From Gammaproteobacteria bacterium (GTDB lineage Bacteria > Pseudomonadota > Gammaproteobacteria > UBA4575): a DNA stretch of 64,000 bases. Both the position numbers and the translations under genes were made by a program. Shown here piece after piece: positions 40,828-51,518 of the stretch. Location of the stretch: the NCBI GenBank assembly GCA_028279275.1, contig JANQOB010000010.1, positions 55,536-119,535 of the forward strand, in the 5' to 3' direction. Positions within the stretch are counted from its first letter, which is position 1. The number at the start of each line of letters is the position of its first letter. Under the pieces are notes generated by a model. The model made no database searches, was not told where the DNA came from, and saw only the letters and a program-made list of their open reading frames with translations.

Positions 40828-42061
40828 GACTGCATCACAACTTGCTCCTGAAAAGGAGTCTCGCACAGAGCAATCATTGCCGGATGAGCATGGCATGTTT
40901 GGCGAATATGGTGGGCGATATGTTGCGGAGACTTTGATAGAGCCACTTACCGAACTAGAGCAGGCTTATTTCCGCTGTAAAGATGATCCGGAATTTATTA
41001 AAGAGTTTGATACGGATCTTGCAAATTACGTAGGCAGACCCAGCCCTCTTTATCACGCAAAGCGTTTAAGTCAAAAGTGTGGTGGTGCGCAAATTTATTT
41101 AAAGCGTGAAGATTTAAATCATACTGGCGCACACAAAATTAATAATACGATAGGTCAAGCACTACTGGCTAAGCGTATGGGTAAACCACGAATTATCGCC
41201 GAGACAGGTGCGGGTCAGCATGGTGTAGCAAGTGCAACAGTAGCTGCACGTTTAGGTCTTGAATGTGTGGTGTATATGGGTGAGCAAGATATCCATCGCC
41301 AAGCACCTAATGTTTATCGTATGCGTTTACTGGGCGCTGAAGTAGTCCCTGTTACCTCAGGTTCGAAAACACTCAAAGATGCGCTTAATGAAGCCCTTCG
41401 TGATTGGGTTACTAATGTTGACAATACTTTTTATATTATCGGTACGGTAGCAGGACCTCATCCTTATCCATTGCTCGTGCGAGATTTTCAGGCGGTTATC
41501 GGACGTGAAGCAAAATCTCAAATACTTGAGCAAACAGGCCGCTTGCCAGATGCGTTAGTCGCTTGTGTCGGCGGTGGCTCAAATGCTATGGGATTGTTTT
41601 ATCCTTTTATTGATGATGAAAATGTGAATATGTTTGGTGTAGAGGCAGCCGGTTTAGGAATTGATACAGATAAACATTCTGCCCCTCTCAATGCCGGGCG
41701 TCCTGGCGTACTGCATGGGAATCGTACTTACTTGATGGAAGATGATGATGGGCAAATTATAGAGACTCATTCTATTTCTGCTGGACTAGACTATCCTGGT
41801 GTGGGGCCAGAGCATGCATGGTTAAAGGATATCGGCCGTGTGGAGTATGAAGCGGTCACCGATGAGGAGGCGCTCTCTGCATTTCATGAATTGACACGCG
41901 TAGAAGGAATTATACCCGCCTTAGAGAGCAGTCACGCTGTTGCCTATGCTTTGCAACTGGCTCGTTCCATGCCGAGTGATAAAACGATTTTAGTAAATTT
42001 ATCTGGAAGAGGTGACAAAGATATAAATACAGTTGCTGATATTGAAGGCATAACAATATGA
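40820..42061 (+). CDS. trpB: Tryptophan synthase beta chain
   Basis: PLP enzyme condensing indole with serine. The GTG at 40820 is preferred because AAGGAAG lies six bases before it. It gives a 413-residue protein of normal length and overlaps trpF by only 8 bp; a GTG at 40751 would add 23 unrelated residues. Landmarks are [15 protein letters not shown], the PLP lysine in [10 protein letters not shown] (K106), GAGQHGVA, the phosphate loop [10 protein letters not shown], and LSGRGDKD near the end. It overlaps trpA by 4 bp. Confidence 0.96.
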   Translation: MTRTASQLAPEKESRTEQSLPDEHGMFGEYGGRYVAETLIEPLTELEQAYFRCKDDPEFIKEFDTDLANYVGRPSPLYHAKRLSQKCGGAQIYLKREDLNHTGAHKINNTIGQALLAKRMGKPRIIAETGAGQHGVASATVAARLGLECVVYMGEQDIHRQAPNVYRMRLLGAEVVPVTSGSKTLKDALNEALRDWVTNVDNTFYIIGTVAGPHPYPLLVRDFQAVIGREAKSQILEQTGRLPDALVACVGGGSNAMGLFYPFIDDENVNMFGVEAAGLGIDTDKHSAPLNAGRPGVLHGNRTYLMEDDDGQIIETHSISAGLDYPGVGPEHAWLKDIGRVEYEAVTDEEALSAFHELTRVEGIIPALESSHAVAYALQLARSMPSDKTILVNLSGRGDKDINTVADIEGITI

Positions 42062-42897
42062 GCCGTATTAAAACTTGCTTTTCCACTCTCGAGAAAGCCA
42101 ACCGCAAAGCGTTAATATCATATATTACTGCGGGGGATCCACATCCCGATCTAACCGTATCTCTAATGCACACTTTGGTTGAGGCAGGCACTGACATCAT
42201 CGAGTTAGGCGTACCTTTTTCTGATCCCATGGCTGATGGACCTGTTATTCAAGCTGCATGTGAGCGCGCACTATCGCACCATACAAGTTTGCATCACGTG
42301 TTAGACATAGTTAAAGAATTTCGTAGCAAAGATAATCAAACTCCAATTGTATTGATGGGCTATCAAAATCCAATTGAAGTAATGGGTATCGAAATATTTG
42401 CAGAAACCGCAAAACAAAACCAAGTAGATGGCATTCTAACAGTTGATCTGCCTATTGAGCAGGCAGATGCTACAGTCCCTGTATATCGAAAAAATAATCT
42501 TGATAATATTTTTCTTATCGCACCAACAACGAGTGCTGAACGAATAAAAAACATTTGTCAGCAATCTTCAGGTTTCGTTTACTACGTTTCTTTAAAAGGC
42601 GTTACGGGTGCTGGGCACCTTGATACGTCTGAGGTTGAAAGTAAAGTATTAGAAATCAAGCAAGCTACTTCATTACCAGTAGGTGTGGGTTTTGGAATAA
42701 AAGATGCAGAAAGTGCAGGTAAGGTCGCAACGTTTGCAGATGCTATAGTCGTTGGAAGCGCTATTATTCGAGAAATTGAAACCCAAGCTGATAATAAAGA
42801 AAAAATGTTGAAGAATATTAAAACTTTGCTATCTGAAATGCGTGTTGCAATGGATAATGTTTCAAGTAACGAGCAAACGAATAAAGAAGTTGCCTAA
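42058..42897 (+). CDS. trpA: Tryptophan synthase alpha chain
   Basis: Cleaves indole-3-glycerol phosphate and channels indole to TrpB. In its 279 residues, the catalytic glutamate is in [19 protein letters not shown] (about residue 48) and the aspartate in VDLPIEQAD. Phosphate-loop blocks GVTGAG and VGVGFGI are present. It begins in the trpB stop (ATGA). accD follows after 14 bp. trpEGDC are not in the window, so the tryptophan pathway is split. Confidence 0.96.
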   Translation: MSRIKTCFSTLEKANRKALISYITAGDPHPDLTVSLMHTLVEAGTDIIELGVPFSDPMADGPVIQAACERALSHHTSLHHVLDIVKEFRSKDNQTPIVLMGYQNPIEVMGIEIFAETAKQNQVDGILTVDLPIEQADATVPVYRKNNLDNIFLIAPTTSAERIKNICQQSSGFVYYVSLKGVTGAGHLDTSEVESKVLEIKQATSLPVGVGFGIKDAESAGKVATFADAIVVGSAIIREIETQADNKEKMLKNIKTLLSEMRVAMDNVSSNEQTNKEVA

Positions 42898-42911
42898 ATG
42901 AGTTACGAATC

Positions 42912-43835
42912 ATGAGCTGGTTAGAAAAATTAATGCCTTCGCGAATTCGTACTGAGGGTACGAGTAAGCGTAAAGTTCCGGAAGGGTTGTGGGACAAATG
43001 CCAAAATTGTGGTGCAGTGCTGTACCGCTCTGACTTAGAACGAAATTTACATGTATGTCCAAAATGCAATCATCATATGCGTATTGGTGCACGAGAACGA
43101 TTAAATTCTTTTTTAGATCAAGAAAGGCAAGAAGAATTAGGTACGGAAATTGAGTCCATCGATTTTCTAAAATTTAAAGATAGTAAAAAATATAAAGACC
43201 GGATAAGTGCAGCTCAAAAAGCGACTGGAGAAAAAGATGCATTGATTATTATGAAGGGTACGTTAAAGGGTATGCCAATAGTGGCAGTAGCATTTGAGTT
43301 TAGGTTTATTGGGGGCTCAATGGGTTCTGTGGTAGGTGAAAAATTTCTACGTGCTGCAAAATATGCATTAGAAGAAGAAATACCTATGATTTGTTTTTCT
43401 ACAAGTGGCGGCGCGCGTATGCAGGAGGCATTAATGTCGCTGTTTCAGATGAGCAAAACGAGTGCCGTACTAGCTCATATGCGTGAAAAGGGTATACCTT
43501 ATATTTCAATATTAACAGACCCAACTACAGGCGGGGTGTCAGCAAGCTTTGCTATGCTGGGCGATTTAAACATTGCAGAACCCAATGCATTAATAGGTTT
43601 TGCAGGTCAAAGAGTGATCGAACAAACTGTTCGAGAAACTTTGCCTGAAGGTTTTCAAAGAAGTGAGTTTTTACTTGAGCATGGGGCGCTTGATATGATT
43701 GTTGATCGTAAAGATATGCGTGATCAATTGCATGAATTGCTAAGTATATTGACTCATAAAGAGATAACTAAACAAGATACGATCATAGAAGATCAAATTG
43801 CTATTGAGTCAGTTAGCGATGAAAATCAGAGCTAG
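42912..43835 (+). CDS. accD: Acetyl-CoA carboxylase carboxyltransferase beta subunit
   Basis: Zinc-containing half of the carboxyltransferase that makes malonyl-CoA for fatty acid synthesis. The 307-residue protein has a four-cysteine zinc finger (C30, C33, C49, C52) followed by the crotonase-like domain. Its biotin/CoA oxyanion motifs are [15 protein letters not shown] and [17 protein letters not shown]. It lies between trpA and folC, as in many gammaproteobacteria. accA lies elsewhere. Confidence 0.97.
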   Translation: MSWLEKLMPSRIRTEGTSKRKVPEGLWDKCQNCGAVLYRSDLERNLHVCPKCNHHMRIGARERLNSFLDQERQEELGTEIESIDFLKFKDSKKYKDRISAAQKATGEKDALIIMKGTLKGMPIVAVAFEFRFIGGSMGSVVGEKFLRAAKYALEEEIPMICFSTSGGARMQEALMSLFQMSKTSAVLAHMREKGIPYISILTDPTTGGVSASFAMLGDLNIAEPNALIGFAGQRVIEQTVRETLPEGFQRSEFLLEHGALDMIVDRKDMRDQLHELLSILTHKEITKQDTIIEDQIAIESVSDENQS

Positions 43836-43996
43836 TATGTAATTTATAATAAGAATAATAAACACTCAGTTATACAAAGCTGTAAATAACTATTTATTCA
43901 CAAATTTAACGATTCATAAATAATTGTTTCAAATACGAGATTTTTATATCTCTTGATTATTAATCTGGAATGTTTTGTTTAGCTGACGTAGCCCTT

Positions 43997-45262
43997 ATGA
44001 GATTTACAAGCTTAAAAGAATGGTTGAATTGGCAACAAACTTTGCATTCGCAAAAAATAGAGTTGGGTCTAGAGCGTATTGCCGAAGTAGCCAATACTAT
44101 GGGAGTAACAAAGCCACAATATAAAACCATAGTAGTTGCAGGCACTAATGGTAAGGGCTCGATAGTGAGCGCTTTAGAATCTATATATCATCAAGGTGGT
44201 TATCGTGTAGGTGCTTATACTTCACCACATCTAATACACTATAACGAACGTATCCGAGTTCAACAACAAAACACTGAAGACGAAGTATTATGTAACGCAT
44301 TTGATATAGTGGATCGTACACGTGGAGATACAAGTTTAAGTTATTTCGAATTTGGCACATTAGCCGCAATGCAAATTTTTAGTGAATCGAATTTAGATGT
44401 TGCAATTTATGAAGTAGGTTTAGGTGGAAGGCTTGATGCAGTAAACATTTTAGATTCAGATTTAGCTTTTGTTTCTAGTATTGGAATTGATCATGTTCAG
44501 TGGCTAGGACCTACACGTGAATCGATTGGCTATGAGAAAGCGGGTGTGTTCCGTGCCAATCATGTTGCAGTTTGTGGAGACATAAACCCTCCTAGTAGTT
44601 TGATTAATTATGCAAATGAATTAGGGACCAATCTGCTTGTAAAAAATAAAGATTTCAGTTATCAAAAACTGAATTGTAAAACATGGTCATTCAATAGCAA
44701 AAAAATGAGTTGGGATAATTTGCCTATGCCAAGTTTGTATGGGGACGTGCAATTAGGAAATGTGGCTACAGCTCTAATGGGTGTGGTTTGCATGGATGAA
44801 ATATTACCGGTCACACGCGAGAGCATCGATCATGGCTTGACTAATATTAATTTACCGGGGCGTTTCCAACGTATTCAAGGACCATGTGAAATCATTTTAG
44901 ATGTGGCCCACAATGTAGACAGTGCAAAAGTATTAGTGAAAAACCTAAATGAACTAGAGCCTGTGACAAAGACCATAGCCGTTTTTGCTGTATTAGCAGA
45001 TAAAGACATCTCCGGTATTATTGAATGTGTTGGAGAGGAGTTCGATGAATGGCATATATCTCAGCTTAAATCTGAGCGAATGCTAGGAAAAGAGAAATTA
45101 AAAGAACAAATCGAAAGCTACTGTAACGAGTGTCTTGTCTACACGCATGAATCAATTTCTGCCGCCTATAAAGCGGTAAAAAATAAGGTCGATGAATCGA
45201 TGCGAATAGTAGTGTTTGGTTCATTTTTAACAGTAGCAGAAGCACTGAGCCAAGAAGTATAA
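43997..45262 (+). CDS. folC: Bifunctional folylpolyglutamate/dihydrofolate synthase
   Basis: Adds glutamate to dihydropteroate and folates. The Mur-ligase fold has the P-loop VAGTNGKGSIVSAL, the YTSPHLIHYNERI block, EVGLGGRLDAVNI and ILDVAHNVDSA at the start of the C-terminal domain. The ATG at 43997 gives 421 residues starting MRFTSLKEWLNWQQTLH, where homologues begin. An in-frame ATG 27 bp upstream adds MFCLADVAL; neither start has a strong ribosome site. It lies between accD and the SPOR gene. Confidence 0.93.
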   Translation: MRFTSLKEWLNWQQTLHSQKIELGLERIAEVANTMGVTKPQYKTIVVAGTNGKGSIVSALESIYHQGGYRVGAYTSPHLIHYNERIRVQQQNTEDEVLCNAFDIVDRTRGDTSLSYFEFGTLAAMQIFSESNLDVAIYEVGLGGRLDAVNILDSDLAFVSSIGIDHVQWLGPTRESIGYEKAGVFRANHVAVCGDINPPSSLINYANELGTNLLVKNKDFSYQKLNCKTWSFNSKKMSWDNLPMPSLYGDVQLGNVATALMGVVCMDEILPVTRESIDHGLTNINLPGRFQRIQGPCEIILDVAHNVDSAKVLVKNLNELEPVTKTIAVFAVLADKDISGIIECVGEEFDEWHISQLKSERMLGKEKLKEQIESYCNECLVYTHESISAAYKAVKNKVDESMRIVVFGSFLTVAEALSQEV

Positions 45263-45362
45263 TTTAGTTTTTAAGCAGAGCGGATGCTAAAAAATTTGGA
45301 TTTATGTTAAACGGACTTAAAGGTTGATGGTCTAAGATTTTCCTGTACTTAAGATATATATT

Positions 45363-45971
45363 ATGGAAACTACATTAAAACAACGCTTGATTGGTGCCGC
45401 AGTTATAATTGCGCTAGCGGTAATTTTTGTACCTATGATTTTAGATGGTTCCGGTCGTGAAGAGTCAGTCTCGCTGGATATGGATGTGCCACCTGAACCT
45501 ACTTTTACTTTTGAAAGTGAATTACCTGACCCAAAAAAGTTAGATGAGCTGTCACCTATAGAAGCTGAAGTAGTCGAAGAACAAGAGGTGCCAAAAGCAG
45601 AAAAAGCTACTGACCAAAAAACTGCTGACACAGTGAAGTCAGATAGTCCTGAAACAAAAGAAGAGCAAAAGATTGCAACCGCAACTCAGACGGTTGAATC
45701 CACGGAAGACCACATAGAAACTAACCCAGCGTTAAGTGCTTGGGCGGTACAAGTTGCCGCCTTTGGTGAGAAAGACAAGGCAGTTGCTTTACAAGAAAAA
45801 TTATTAGCCAAAAATCTATCAGCATTCACTGAACAGTCTGACAAAGGCAATAAAACACTTTACCGCGTAAAAGTTGGACCTGAGTTACAGCGTGAAAATG
45901 CTGAAAAGTTACGTGATAAAATCGAAAAAGAGCATGGATTAAAAGGAAGTTTTGTAATCAAACATCCTTGA
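45363..45971 (+). CDS. SPOR-domain protein (DedD-like)
   Basis: A 202-residue bitopic membrane protein. It has a short cytoplasmic N-terminus (METTLKQRLIGAA), one transmembrane helix (about 11-28), an acidic Pro/Glu/Thr-rich periplasmic linker, and a C-terminal SPOR domain (about 120-200). The SPOR domain has AWAVQVAAFGEKDKAVALQEKL and LYRVKVGPELQRENAEKL, and binds denuded septal peptidoglycan. Placement between folC and cvpA is the dedD position, so a role at the division site is expected. Confidence 0.9.
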   Translation: METTLKQRLIGAAVIIALAVIFVPMILDGSGREESVSLDMDVPPEPTFTFESELPDPKKLDELSPIEAEVVEEQEVPKAEKATDQKTADTVKSDSPETKEEQKIATATQTVESTEDHIETNPALSAWAVQVAAFGEKDKAVALQEKLLAKNLSAFTEQSDKGNKTLYRVKVGPELQRENAEKLRDKIEKEHGLKGSFVIKHP

Positions 45972-46025
45972 TAAAATAAAAATACTGTGCTGAAAAATAT
46001 TTTTTTCAACTTTTAGAAGTCGTTT

Positions 46026-46592
46026 ATGGAATTTTCTTGGATTGATATAGGGATTATCATCATTCTGTTGATCTCGATAGCTGTGGCTATTTTTCGTGGC
46101 TTTGTGAAAGAGGCAGTTTCACTTGCAAGTTGGGTAATTGCTATTTGGTTGGCAATGACATTCTCGCATCAGGTAGCATTATTTTTACCTGCAAGCATCG
46201 ATGAAGCTTCTATCAGCTTGTCTCAGAGTGAAGTTGAGGTGAGTAAATTACGCATTGGTATTGCCTTTGTGCTGATTATCATTGGAACTTTGATTGCAGG
46301 TGCATTATTAAATTATATTCTCAGTCATTTAACTAAAAACCGTGCAATTAAAGGCATCGATAGAATCTTGGGTGGCTTTTTTGGTTTCTTCCGTGGAACC
46401 GCAATTGTAGTGTTACTTATTTTGGCGGCTTCTTATACTAATTTTCCCGTATCTGAAACCTGGAAATCTTCACAAGTGCTACCACCATTCGAAGAAGTAG
46501 CAAAAAAAGCCATTGAGATGATGCCTCCAGAGTTTTCTAAATATTTCTCACTAGATGAGGAAGAATTAACAGCTTCTTCTTTTAATTTTTAA
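46026..46592 (+). CDS. cvpA: CvpA family membrane protein
   Basis: Inner-membrane protein with four predicted helices (about 5-25, 28-50, 75-98, 115-135) in 188 residues. Its opening FSWIDIGIIIILLISIAVAIFRGFVKE is the CvpA signature. It was named for colicin V production in E. coli, where the name reflects a requirement rather than an enzyme; the true function is unclear. It directly precedes purF (18 bp), a conserved pair likely transcribed together. Confidence 0.93.
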   Translation: MEFSWIDIGIIIILLISIAVAIFRGFVKEAVSLASWVIAIWLAMTFSHQVALFLPASIDEASISLSQSEVEVSKLRIGIAFVLIIIGTLIAGALLNYILSHLTKNRAIKGIDRILGGFFGFFRGTAIVVLLILAASYTNFPVSETWKSSQVLPPFEEVAKKAIEMMPPEFSKYFSLDEEELTASSFNF

Positions 46593-46610
46593 CGAAATCG
46601 AATCTTAAAG

Positions 46611-48116
46611 ATGTGTGGTATAGCAGGTATCGTTGCAAACAGCGCGGTTAATCAAGATTTATATAATGCCTTACTGATGTTGCAACACAGAGGGCAAGAT
46701 GCTGCAGGTATTGTTACTTACGATAATGGTAGGCTGTATCAACGTAAGTCGATTGGTCTAGTGAGTGACGTATTCCAAAGCCGTCACATGGAGCGGCTAA
46801 AAGGCAATATGGGTATCGGTCATGTGCGTTATCCCACTGCTGGCACTTCCTCTTCGGCAGAAGCACAACCGTTCTATGTTAATTCACCTTTTGGTATTTC
46901 GTTGGCGCATAATGGAAATTTGGTGAATGCCGAGCAGCTTAAAAAAGAATTGTTTTTAGAGGATCGGCGACATCTTAATACCGATTCAGACTCAGAAATT
47001 CTATTAAATGTTTTTGCGCATGAATTAGCTAAACAGGAATCTTTGCAGCTACAACCTGATGATGTGTTTGCTGCGGTAAGGGGTGTGCATAGACGTTGTA
47101 AAGGTGCATATGCTGTTGTGGCTATGCTTACAGGCCGTGGAATTGTTGCGTTCAGAGACCCAAATGGAATTCGACCATTAGTCTATGGTGTGCGTGAGTC
47201 CAAACATGGTATGGAATATATCGTTGCCTCCGAAAGTGTTGCTTTGGATGTTTTAGGATACAGCTTAGTGCGAGACATATCTCCAGGTGAAGCGATTTAT
47301 ATAGATGAGCATGGCAAAATTTCTACCCAGCAATGCGCCAGTGACGCTATGCACACGCCGTGTATTTTTGAATACGTTTATTTCGCAAGACCTGACTCTG
47401 TAATTGAAGATGTATTCGTTCAGAAAGCGCGCATGCGCATGGGGCAGCGTTTAGCCAAAAAAATTCTTCAAGAGTGGAAAGATCACGACATTGATGTTGT
47501 GATGCCCATACCAGATACCAGCCGTACTACTGCAATAGAAATTGCCTATCTGTTGGGTGTGAAGTACCGCGAAGGATTCATTAAGAACCGCTACATCGCC
47601 CGGACATTTATTATGCCTGGTCAAAAGAAACGTAAAAAATCTGTACGACAAAAATTAAACCCGGTAGGTTTAGAATTTCGCGATAAAAATGTTTTGCTGG
47701 TGGATGATTCTATTGTTCGCGGGACGACTTCTCGAGAGATTGCGCAAATGGCACGGGATACAGGTGCAAAGAAGGTTTATTTTGCTTCTGCTTCTCCCCC
47801 TGTTCGTTATCAAAATATTTATGGTATTGATATGCCCGCGCGAAGTGAGTTAATCGCATACAATCGCGATGTTGATGAAATATGTAAAGAAATTCAAGCG
47901 GATGGGCTTATTTATCAAGACTTAGATGATCTAATATGGTCCGTACAGAAAGGAAATATACGTTTAGAAAAATTTGATACTTCGGTATTTAACGGGGACT
48001 ATGTAACGGGAGTTGAAAAAGGATATTTCGAAAACCTTGAAAACACTCGTAATGACAAATCTAAACAAGAGCGTGAAAAAGAGTATGTAGGGATTGATTT
48101 ACATAACAGTAATTAA
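46611..48116 (+). CDS. purF: Amidophosphoribosyltransferase
   Basis: First committed step of purine synthesis: PRPP plus glutamine to phosphoribosylamine. In its 501 residues, the N-terminal glutaminase begins MCGIAGIV, so Cys2 becomes the nucleophile after Met removal. RYPTAG and HNGNLVN bind glutamine. The C-terminal phosphoribosyltransferase has the PRPP loop [17 protein letters not shown] (about 365-380). There is no extended propeptide and no Cys ligands for a Bacillus-type Fe-S cluster, so it is of the E. coli type. Confidence 0.97.
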   Translation: MCGIAGIVANSAVNQDLYNALLMLQHRGQDAAGIVTYDNGRLYQRKSIGLVSDVFQSRHMERLKGNMGIGHVRYPTAGTSSSAEAQPFYVNSPFGISLAHNGNLVNAEQLKKELFLEDRRHLNTDSDSEILLNVFAHELAKQESLQLQPDDVFAAVRGVHRRCKGAYAVVAMLTGRGIVAFRDPNGIRPLVYGVRESKHGMEYIVASESVALDVLGYSLVRDISPGEAIYIDEHGKISTQQCASDAMHTPCIFEYVYFARPDSVIEDVFVQKARMRMGQRLAKKILQEWKDHDIDVVMPIPDTSRTTAIEIAYLLGVKYREGFIKNRYIARTFIMPGQKKRKKSVRQKLNPVGLEFRDKNVLLVDDSIVRGTTSREIAQMARDTGAKKVYFASASPPVRYQNIYGIDMPARSELIAYNRDVDEICKEIQADGLIYQDLDDLIWSVQKGNIRLEKFDTSVFNGDYVTGVEKGYFENLENTRNDKSKQEREKEYVGIDLHNSN

Positions 48117-48127
48117 TACTTGCTACC

Positions 48128-48700
48128 ATGTCAGACAATAAAACAGCTGAAGAACTGTTACCCATCTTGCAGCAAACCTTTGAAAAATATCCATCGCATG
48201 CTGGTTTTCCTGCTGCAATGGTTAAAGTTAGTGAGCAAAAATTATATTTGTTTGAAAACAATAAACTGATTGAGGAATATGCTGTATCCACGTCGCGTCA
48301 CGGAGTAGGGCAAATAGAAGGCTCTAATATGACCCCACTTGGTGTACATTGTGTTCAGGAAAAAATCGGTGCGAAGGCAAAATGTGGTGAAATATTTTTA
48401 TCACGAGAACCGACCCATACCATGGCAGCCATAGAAAATAATGCAGTGAATACTGAAGAAGAATGCATAACTTCCCGAATTCTGTGGTTGAGTGGAATGG
48501 AAGAAGGAATTAATAAGGGAAAGAATGCAGCTGGCGAGTGTGTAGATAGCTATGATCGATTTATTTACATTCATGGTACCCATGAAGAAGGCCTCATAGG
48601 GCAAGTAGCTTCAATAGGTTGTGTGCGTATGAAAAATTCTGACGTTATCGATGTTTTTAATCGTCTTGAAGTTTCTTCCATAGTTATTATCTTAAGCTAG
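48128..48700 (+). CDS. L,D-transpeptidase (YkuD domain) without signal peptide
   Basis: A 190-residue protein with the YkuD fold. Its opening VKVSEQKLYLFENNKLIEEY is the typical domain start. The catalytic block YIHGTHEEGLIGQVASIGCVRM contains the histidine and the nucleophile C165 (SIGC-R in place of the common S-x-GC-I/V-R/H). Such enzymes crosslink peptidoglycan 3-3 or anchor lipoproteins in the periplasm, yet no signal peptide is visible: the N-terminus (MSDNKTAEELLPIL) is polar. Either export is by another route, the true start is different, or the substrate is cytoplasmic. It lies 12 bp downstream of purF and 9 bp before the next gene. Confidence 0.82.
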   Translation: MSDNKTAEELLPILQQTFEKYPSHAGFPAAMVKVSEQKLYLFENNKLIEEYAVSTSRHGVGQIEGSNMTPLGVHCVQEKIGAKAKCGEIFLSREPTHTMAAIENNAVNTEEECITSRILWLSGMEEGINKGKNAAGECVDSYDRFIYIHGTHEEGLIGQVASIGCVRMKNSDVIDVFNRLEVSSIVIILS

Positions 48701-48708
48701 TTCTAAAT

Positions 48709-49503
48709 ATGCTTAGTGTATTTCAAGCAGCATTAGATTGTTTATTGATTGCCGATCCGAGAAATAAATGTGAATCTGTATTCGCATTACAGCAACGTTT
48801 TCATGCCGAAAAGATTGATCTCGCTAATACAATTGATGTTAGCTCAATAATTACTCCTGGTCGTCCTGAATTACCCAAACTTGTTCCACCGCAACAGGTT
48901 CCCAAGCGCAAACTCGCTACAGAAGAAGGGCGTATTGCACTTATACATGCTATTGCGCATATCGAATTTAATGCTATTAACTTGGCGTTGGATGCGATGT
49001 TACGTTTTCAGGATATGCCCAATGAATATTATCAAGATTGGATGCGTGTCGCGTTCGAAGAAGCACAACATTTCACGATGTTGCAAAAACGTTTGCAACA
49101 ATTTGGCTACAACTATGGTGATTTTGATGCGCATAATGGCTTATGGGAAATGGCAATGAAAACGCGTGACAGCGTGATTGCACGAATGGCTTTAGTGCCA
49201 AGAGTACTCGAAGCAAGAGGCTTGGATGTTACGCCGGGAATGATAAAGCGTTTAGAAAACTGTAAAGATTTTGAAACTGTTGAGATATTAAAAATAATTT
49301 TTGAACAAGAAATAGGGCACGTTGCAATCGGAAGTCGCTGGTTTAAATATGCCTGTGAGCGAATAGATTTAGATCCAGAAGAAACCTTTCAGGAATTGCT
49401 TAAAAAATATATGTCTGGTGAGCTAAGAGGACCCTTTGAGATTGATGCGCGGAAAAAAGCAGGCTTCAGCAGTATAGAACTGCAAGCTTTACAAAATGTG
49501 TGA
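48709..49503 (+). CDS. Ferritin-like DUF455 protein
   Basis: A 264-residue helical protein with the carboxylate/histidine pattern of a di-iron four-helix bundle: HIEFNAINLALDAML, FEEAQHFTMLQKRLQ and FEQEIGHVAIGSRWF, each giving an E or ExxH ligand. The conserved family segment LVPRVLEARGLDVTPGMI is also present. DUF455 members are of unknown function; they are related in fold to tRNA hydroxylase MiaE. It starts 9 bp after the transpeptidase gene, so the two are likely co-transcribed with purF. Confidence 0.85.
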   Translation: MLSVFQAALDCLLIADPRNKCESVFALQQRFHAEKIDLANTIDVSSIITPGRPELPKLVPPQQVPKRKLATEEGRIALIHAIAHIEFNAINLALDAMLRFQDMPNEYYQDWMRVAFEEAQHFTMLQKRLQQFGYNYGDFDAHNGLWEMAMKTRDSVIARMALVPRVLEARGLDVTPGMIKRLENCKDFETVEILKIIFEQEIGHVAIGSRWFKYACERIDLDPEETFQELLKKYMSGELRGPFEIDARKKAGFSSIELQALQNV

Positions 49504-49538
49504 ATTACACATTCCTAAATTGCAATCGAGAATAACGA

Positions 49539-49766
49539 TTATTTTTTAAATAGTCCTTTAACGACTTTAAGCGATTTGTCTATACGTTTTGTGTCAGACT
49601 CTCTTCGATTCATCATTCTTCTATCTTTCATCACAAGTTTGTGATTATCATCGATAAAAGGGAAACGAGTCTTAGAATTAGATATTCTTCGATCACCGTA
49701 TTTTCTTCGTTCGTTTGAGTCGTCGTTATACTCTGTGCTTTGAGATTTTTTCGCAGGATTTATCAT
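49539..49766 (-). CDS. Small, strongly basic hypothetical protein
   Basis: A 75-residue soluble protein of unknown function with two arginine-rich blocks, ERRKYGDRR and DRRMMNRRESD, and a lysine-rich tail (VKGLFKK). No membrane segment or known domain is seen. The composition suggests binding to nucleic acid or an acidic surface. AAGGA lies only two bases before the ATG, so the start is unsure. It is convergent with the DUF455 gene. A weak hairpin with a T run (49524-49547) may serve as terminator for the latter. Confidence 0.5.
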   Translation of the reverse strand: MINPAKKSQSTEYNDDSNERRKYGDRRISNSKTRFPFIDDNHKLVMKDRRMMNRRESDTKRIDKSLKVVKGLFKK

Positions 49767-49953
49767 ATCCTTAATCTATATTTACAAAAAATAAAATTAT
49801 AGACTCACAAAAATTGACTTGAGCAGGTACTGAATAAGAGGATTAATTGGGTGCCTGAACGGTTAAACGCTTGTTAAAAACGTGATTGAGTCCTCAAATA
49901 AAAATGCATTCAAAGATTTGCTCAAACACTTTGACAATAGGCATCAAAAGTGA

Positions 49954-50676
49954 TCAGGATTTTATGATTTCTAGTTTTGAACTATCAGGTGTACAGCGAA
50001 GTACACTGCCTTGGTCATACCAGTCACCTAACACGGTTCGTTGATGGGGTTTGCCATTCAAAATGAATTCATGTTCACCAGGGCGGTGTGTGTGTCCATG
50101 AATTAGGTGTGTGACGTTATGTTTTTGCATGACCTTTTCGACAGTTTGTTGATTTACATCCATGATTTCTTCTGGTTTTTCTTGAATGGCAGATTTGCTT
50201 TTATTACGCAAACTGTCTGCAATTTTTAAGCGCTGTTTTACTGTGAGCATTAGTAAGGCTTTACGTATAAAAGGATTGCGTGCTTTAGCGCGATATTTCT
50301 GATAAGCAATATCATCCGTGCATAAGGTATCGCCGTGCATGATGAGTGTAGGTGTGCCATATAAATTGATTACCGTTTCTTCTTCTAATATTTTGCACTG
50401 TATTCGCTTGGCAAATTTCTTGCCAATTAAAAAATCACGGTTTCCATGAATTAAAAAAACAGGTGTTCCTGAATTACTGAAAGCGTGAAGAGAATCAATT
50501 ACGGTCTCAAGACCAATTGCAGGATCGTCATCACCAATCCAGTATTCAAACAGATCGCCTAAAATATAAAGCGCATCTATTCCAGAATTCTTTTCTAAAA
50601 AATGACAAAAGGCCGCAATGATATGCGGCCTTTTGGGATCGAGGTGTAAATCGGATACAAATAGTGTTTGAGTCAT
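49954..50676 (-). CDS. lpxH: UDP-2,3-diacylglucosamine diphosphatase LpxH
   Basis: Hydrolyses UDP-2,3-diacylglucosamine to lipid X in lipid A synthesis, at the inner-membrane surface. The 240-residue metallophosphoesterase has SDLHLD (D9, H11), GDLFEYWIGDD, GNRDFLIG, MHGDTLCTDD and HGHTHRPG, which together make up the dimanganese site and LpxH-specific region. It is 25 bp downstream of the cyclophilin gene on the same strand, as in E. coli-like ppiB-lpxH. Confidence 0.96.
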   Translation of the reverse strand: MTQTLFVSDLHLDPKRPHIIAAFCHFLEKNSGIDALYILGDLFEYWIGDDDPAIGLETVIDSLHAFSNSGTPVFLIHGNRDFLIGKKFAKRIQCKILEEETVINLYGTPTLIMHGDTLCTDDIAYQKYRAKARNPFIRKALLMLTVKQRLKIADSLRNKSKSAIQEKPEEIMDVNQQTVEKVMQKHNVTHLIHGHTHRPGEHEFILNGKPHQRTVLGDWYDQGSVLRCTPDSSKLEIIKS

Positions 50677-50701
50677 TCCTCAATACTTATTTGATATCGA
50701 A

Positions 50702-51280
50702 TTATTCTACAACGGTGACTTTCTCAATCACGACTGTTTCAGAGGGCACGTCTTGGTATGGGCCTTTAGTTGTTGTGGGAACGTCTTTAATTTTGTCTAC
50801 AACATCCATGCCTTCAGTGACTTTACCAAAGACAGCATAGCCCCAGCCTTGAGGAGTTTCGCTGCTGAAATTCAGGAAATCATTATCTTTAACATTAATA
50901 AAGAATTGTGCAGTGGCAGAGTGTGGGTCTCCTGTTCGTGCCATAGCTATCGTGCCTACATCATTTTTAAGCCCGTTGTTGGCTTCATTATTAATGGGAT
51001 CATGTGTAGTTTTTTGGCTCATGTCTTCAGTGAAACCTCCACCTTGAATCATGAAGTTTGAAATTACACGATGAAAAATCGTGCCATCATAAAAGCCTTC
51101 TTTTGCATAAGTTAAGAAGTTCGCCACAGTGTTTGGAGCATTATCAGCATCAAGTTCGAGCGTGATTGTTCCGTGATTTGTGTCCATTTTTACCATTGTT
51201 GTTTCTGCCTGAGTGTTAGTGGTTATCATGAAAAATGATATGAATACGAACAGAAGAATTTGCTTACGCAATGATTTCAT
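50702..51280 (-). CDS. Periplasmic peptidyl-prolyl cis-trans isomerase (cyclophilin)
   Basis: Cyclophilin of 192 residues with a signal peptide (about 1-25, [20 protein letters not shown]), so periplasmic like PpiA. The fold signature [14 protein letters not shown] (about 79-92) includes the catalytic arginine. [16 protein letters not shown] and [17 protein letters not shown] are further family blocks. It is co-transcribed with lpxH. The bacterial-type lack of the tryptophan of human CypA means low cyclosporin sensitivity is expected. Confidence 0.92.
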   Translation of the reverse strand: MKSLRKQILLFVFISFFMITTNTQAETTMVKMDTNHGTITLELDADNAPNTVANFLTYAKEGFYDGTIFHRVISNFMIQGGGFTEDMSQKTTHDPINNEANNGLKNDVGTIAMARTGDPHSATAQFFINVKDNDFLNFSSETPQGWGYAVFGKVTEGMDVVDKIKDVPTTTKGPYQDVPSETVVIEKVTVVE

Positions 51281-51434
51281 TTCGCCTCCAATATGTTTGT
51301 GAACATTAATAATTTCATATATTTGTCAGGAAAACCACCTCTAAAGTTCAGAGTATGGCTGAGTGAATTAGAGCTGGATTATCAATAAATGTAAGTTACA
51401 GAGCATTCAAGCTATGGATGAATTGTGTGTGGCA

Positions 51435-51464
51435 TTGACCTTTGGAATAACTAACACGTATGAT
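51435..51464 (+). promoter_or_regulatory. Sigma-70 promoter for tRNA-Pro
   Basis: TTGACC and TATGAT separated by 18 bp, ending 54 bp before the tRNA-Pro gene. A second possible -10 (TATAAA near 51503) lies closer to the gene. Confidence 0.5.
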
Positions 51465-51518
51465 CCGCAATCGATTAAGTTTGGTGGTTCTTCCGCCATC
51501 GATATAAAATCAAGAGAT

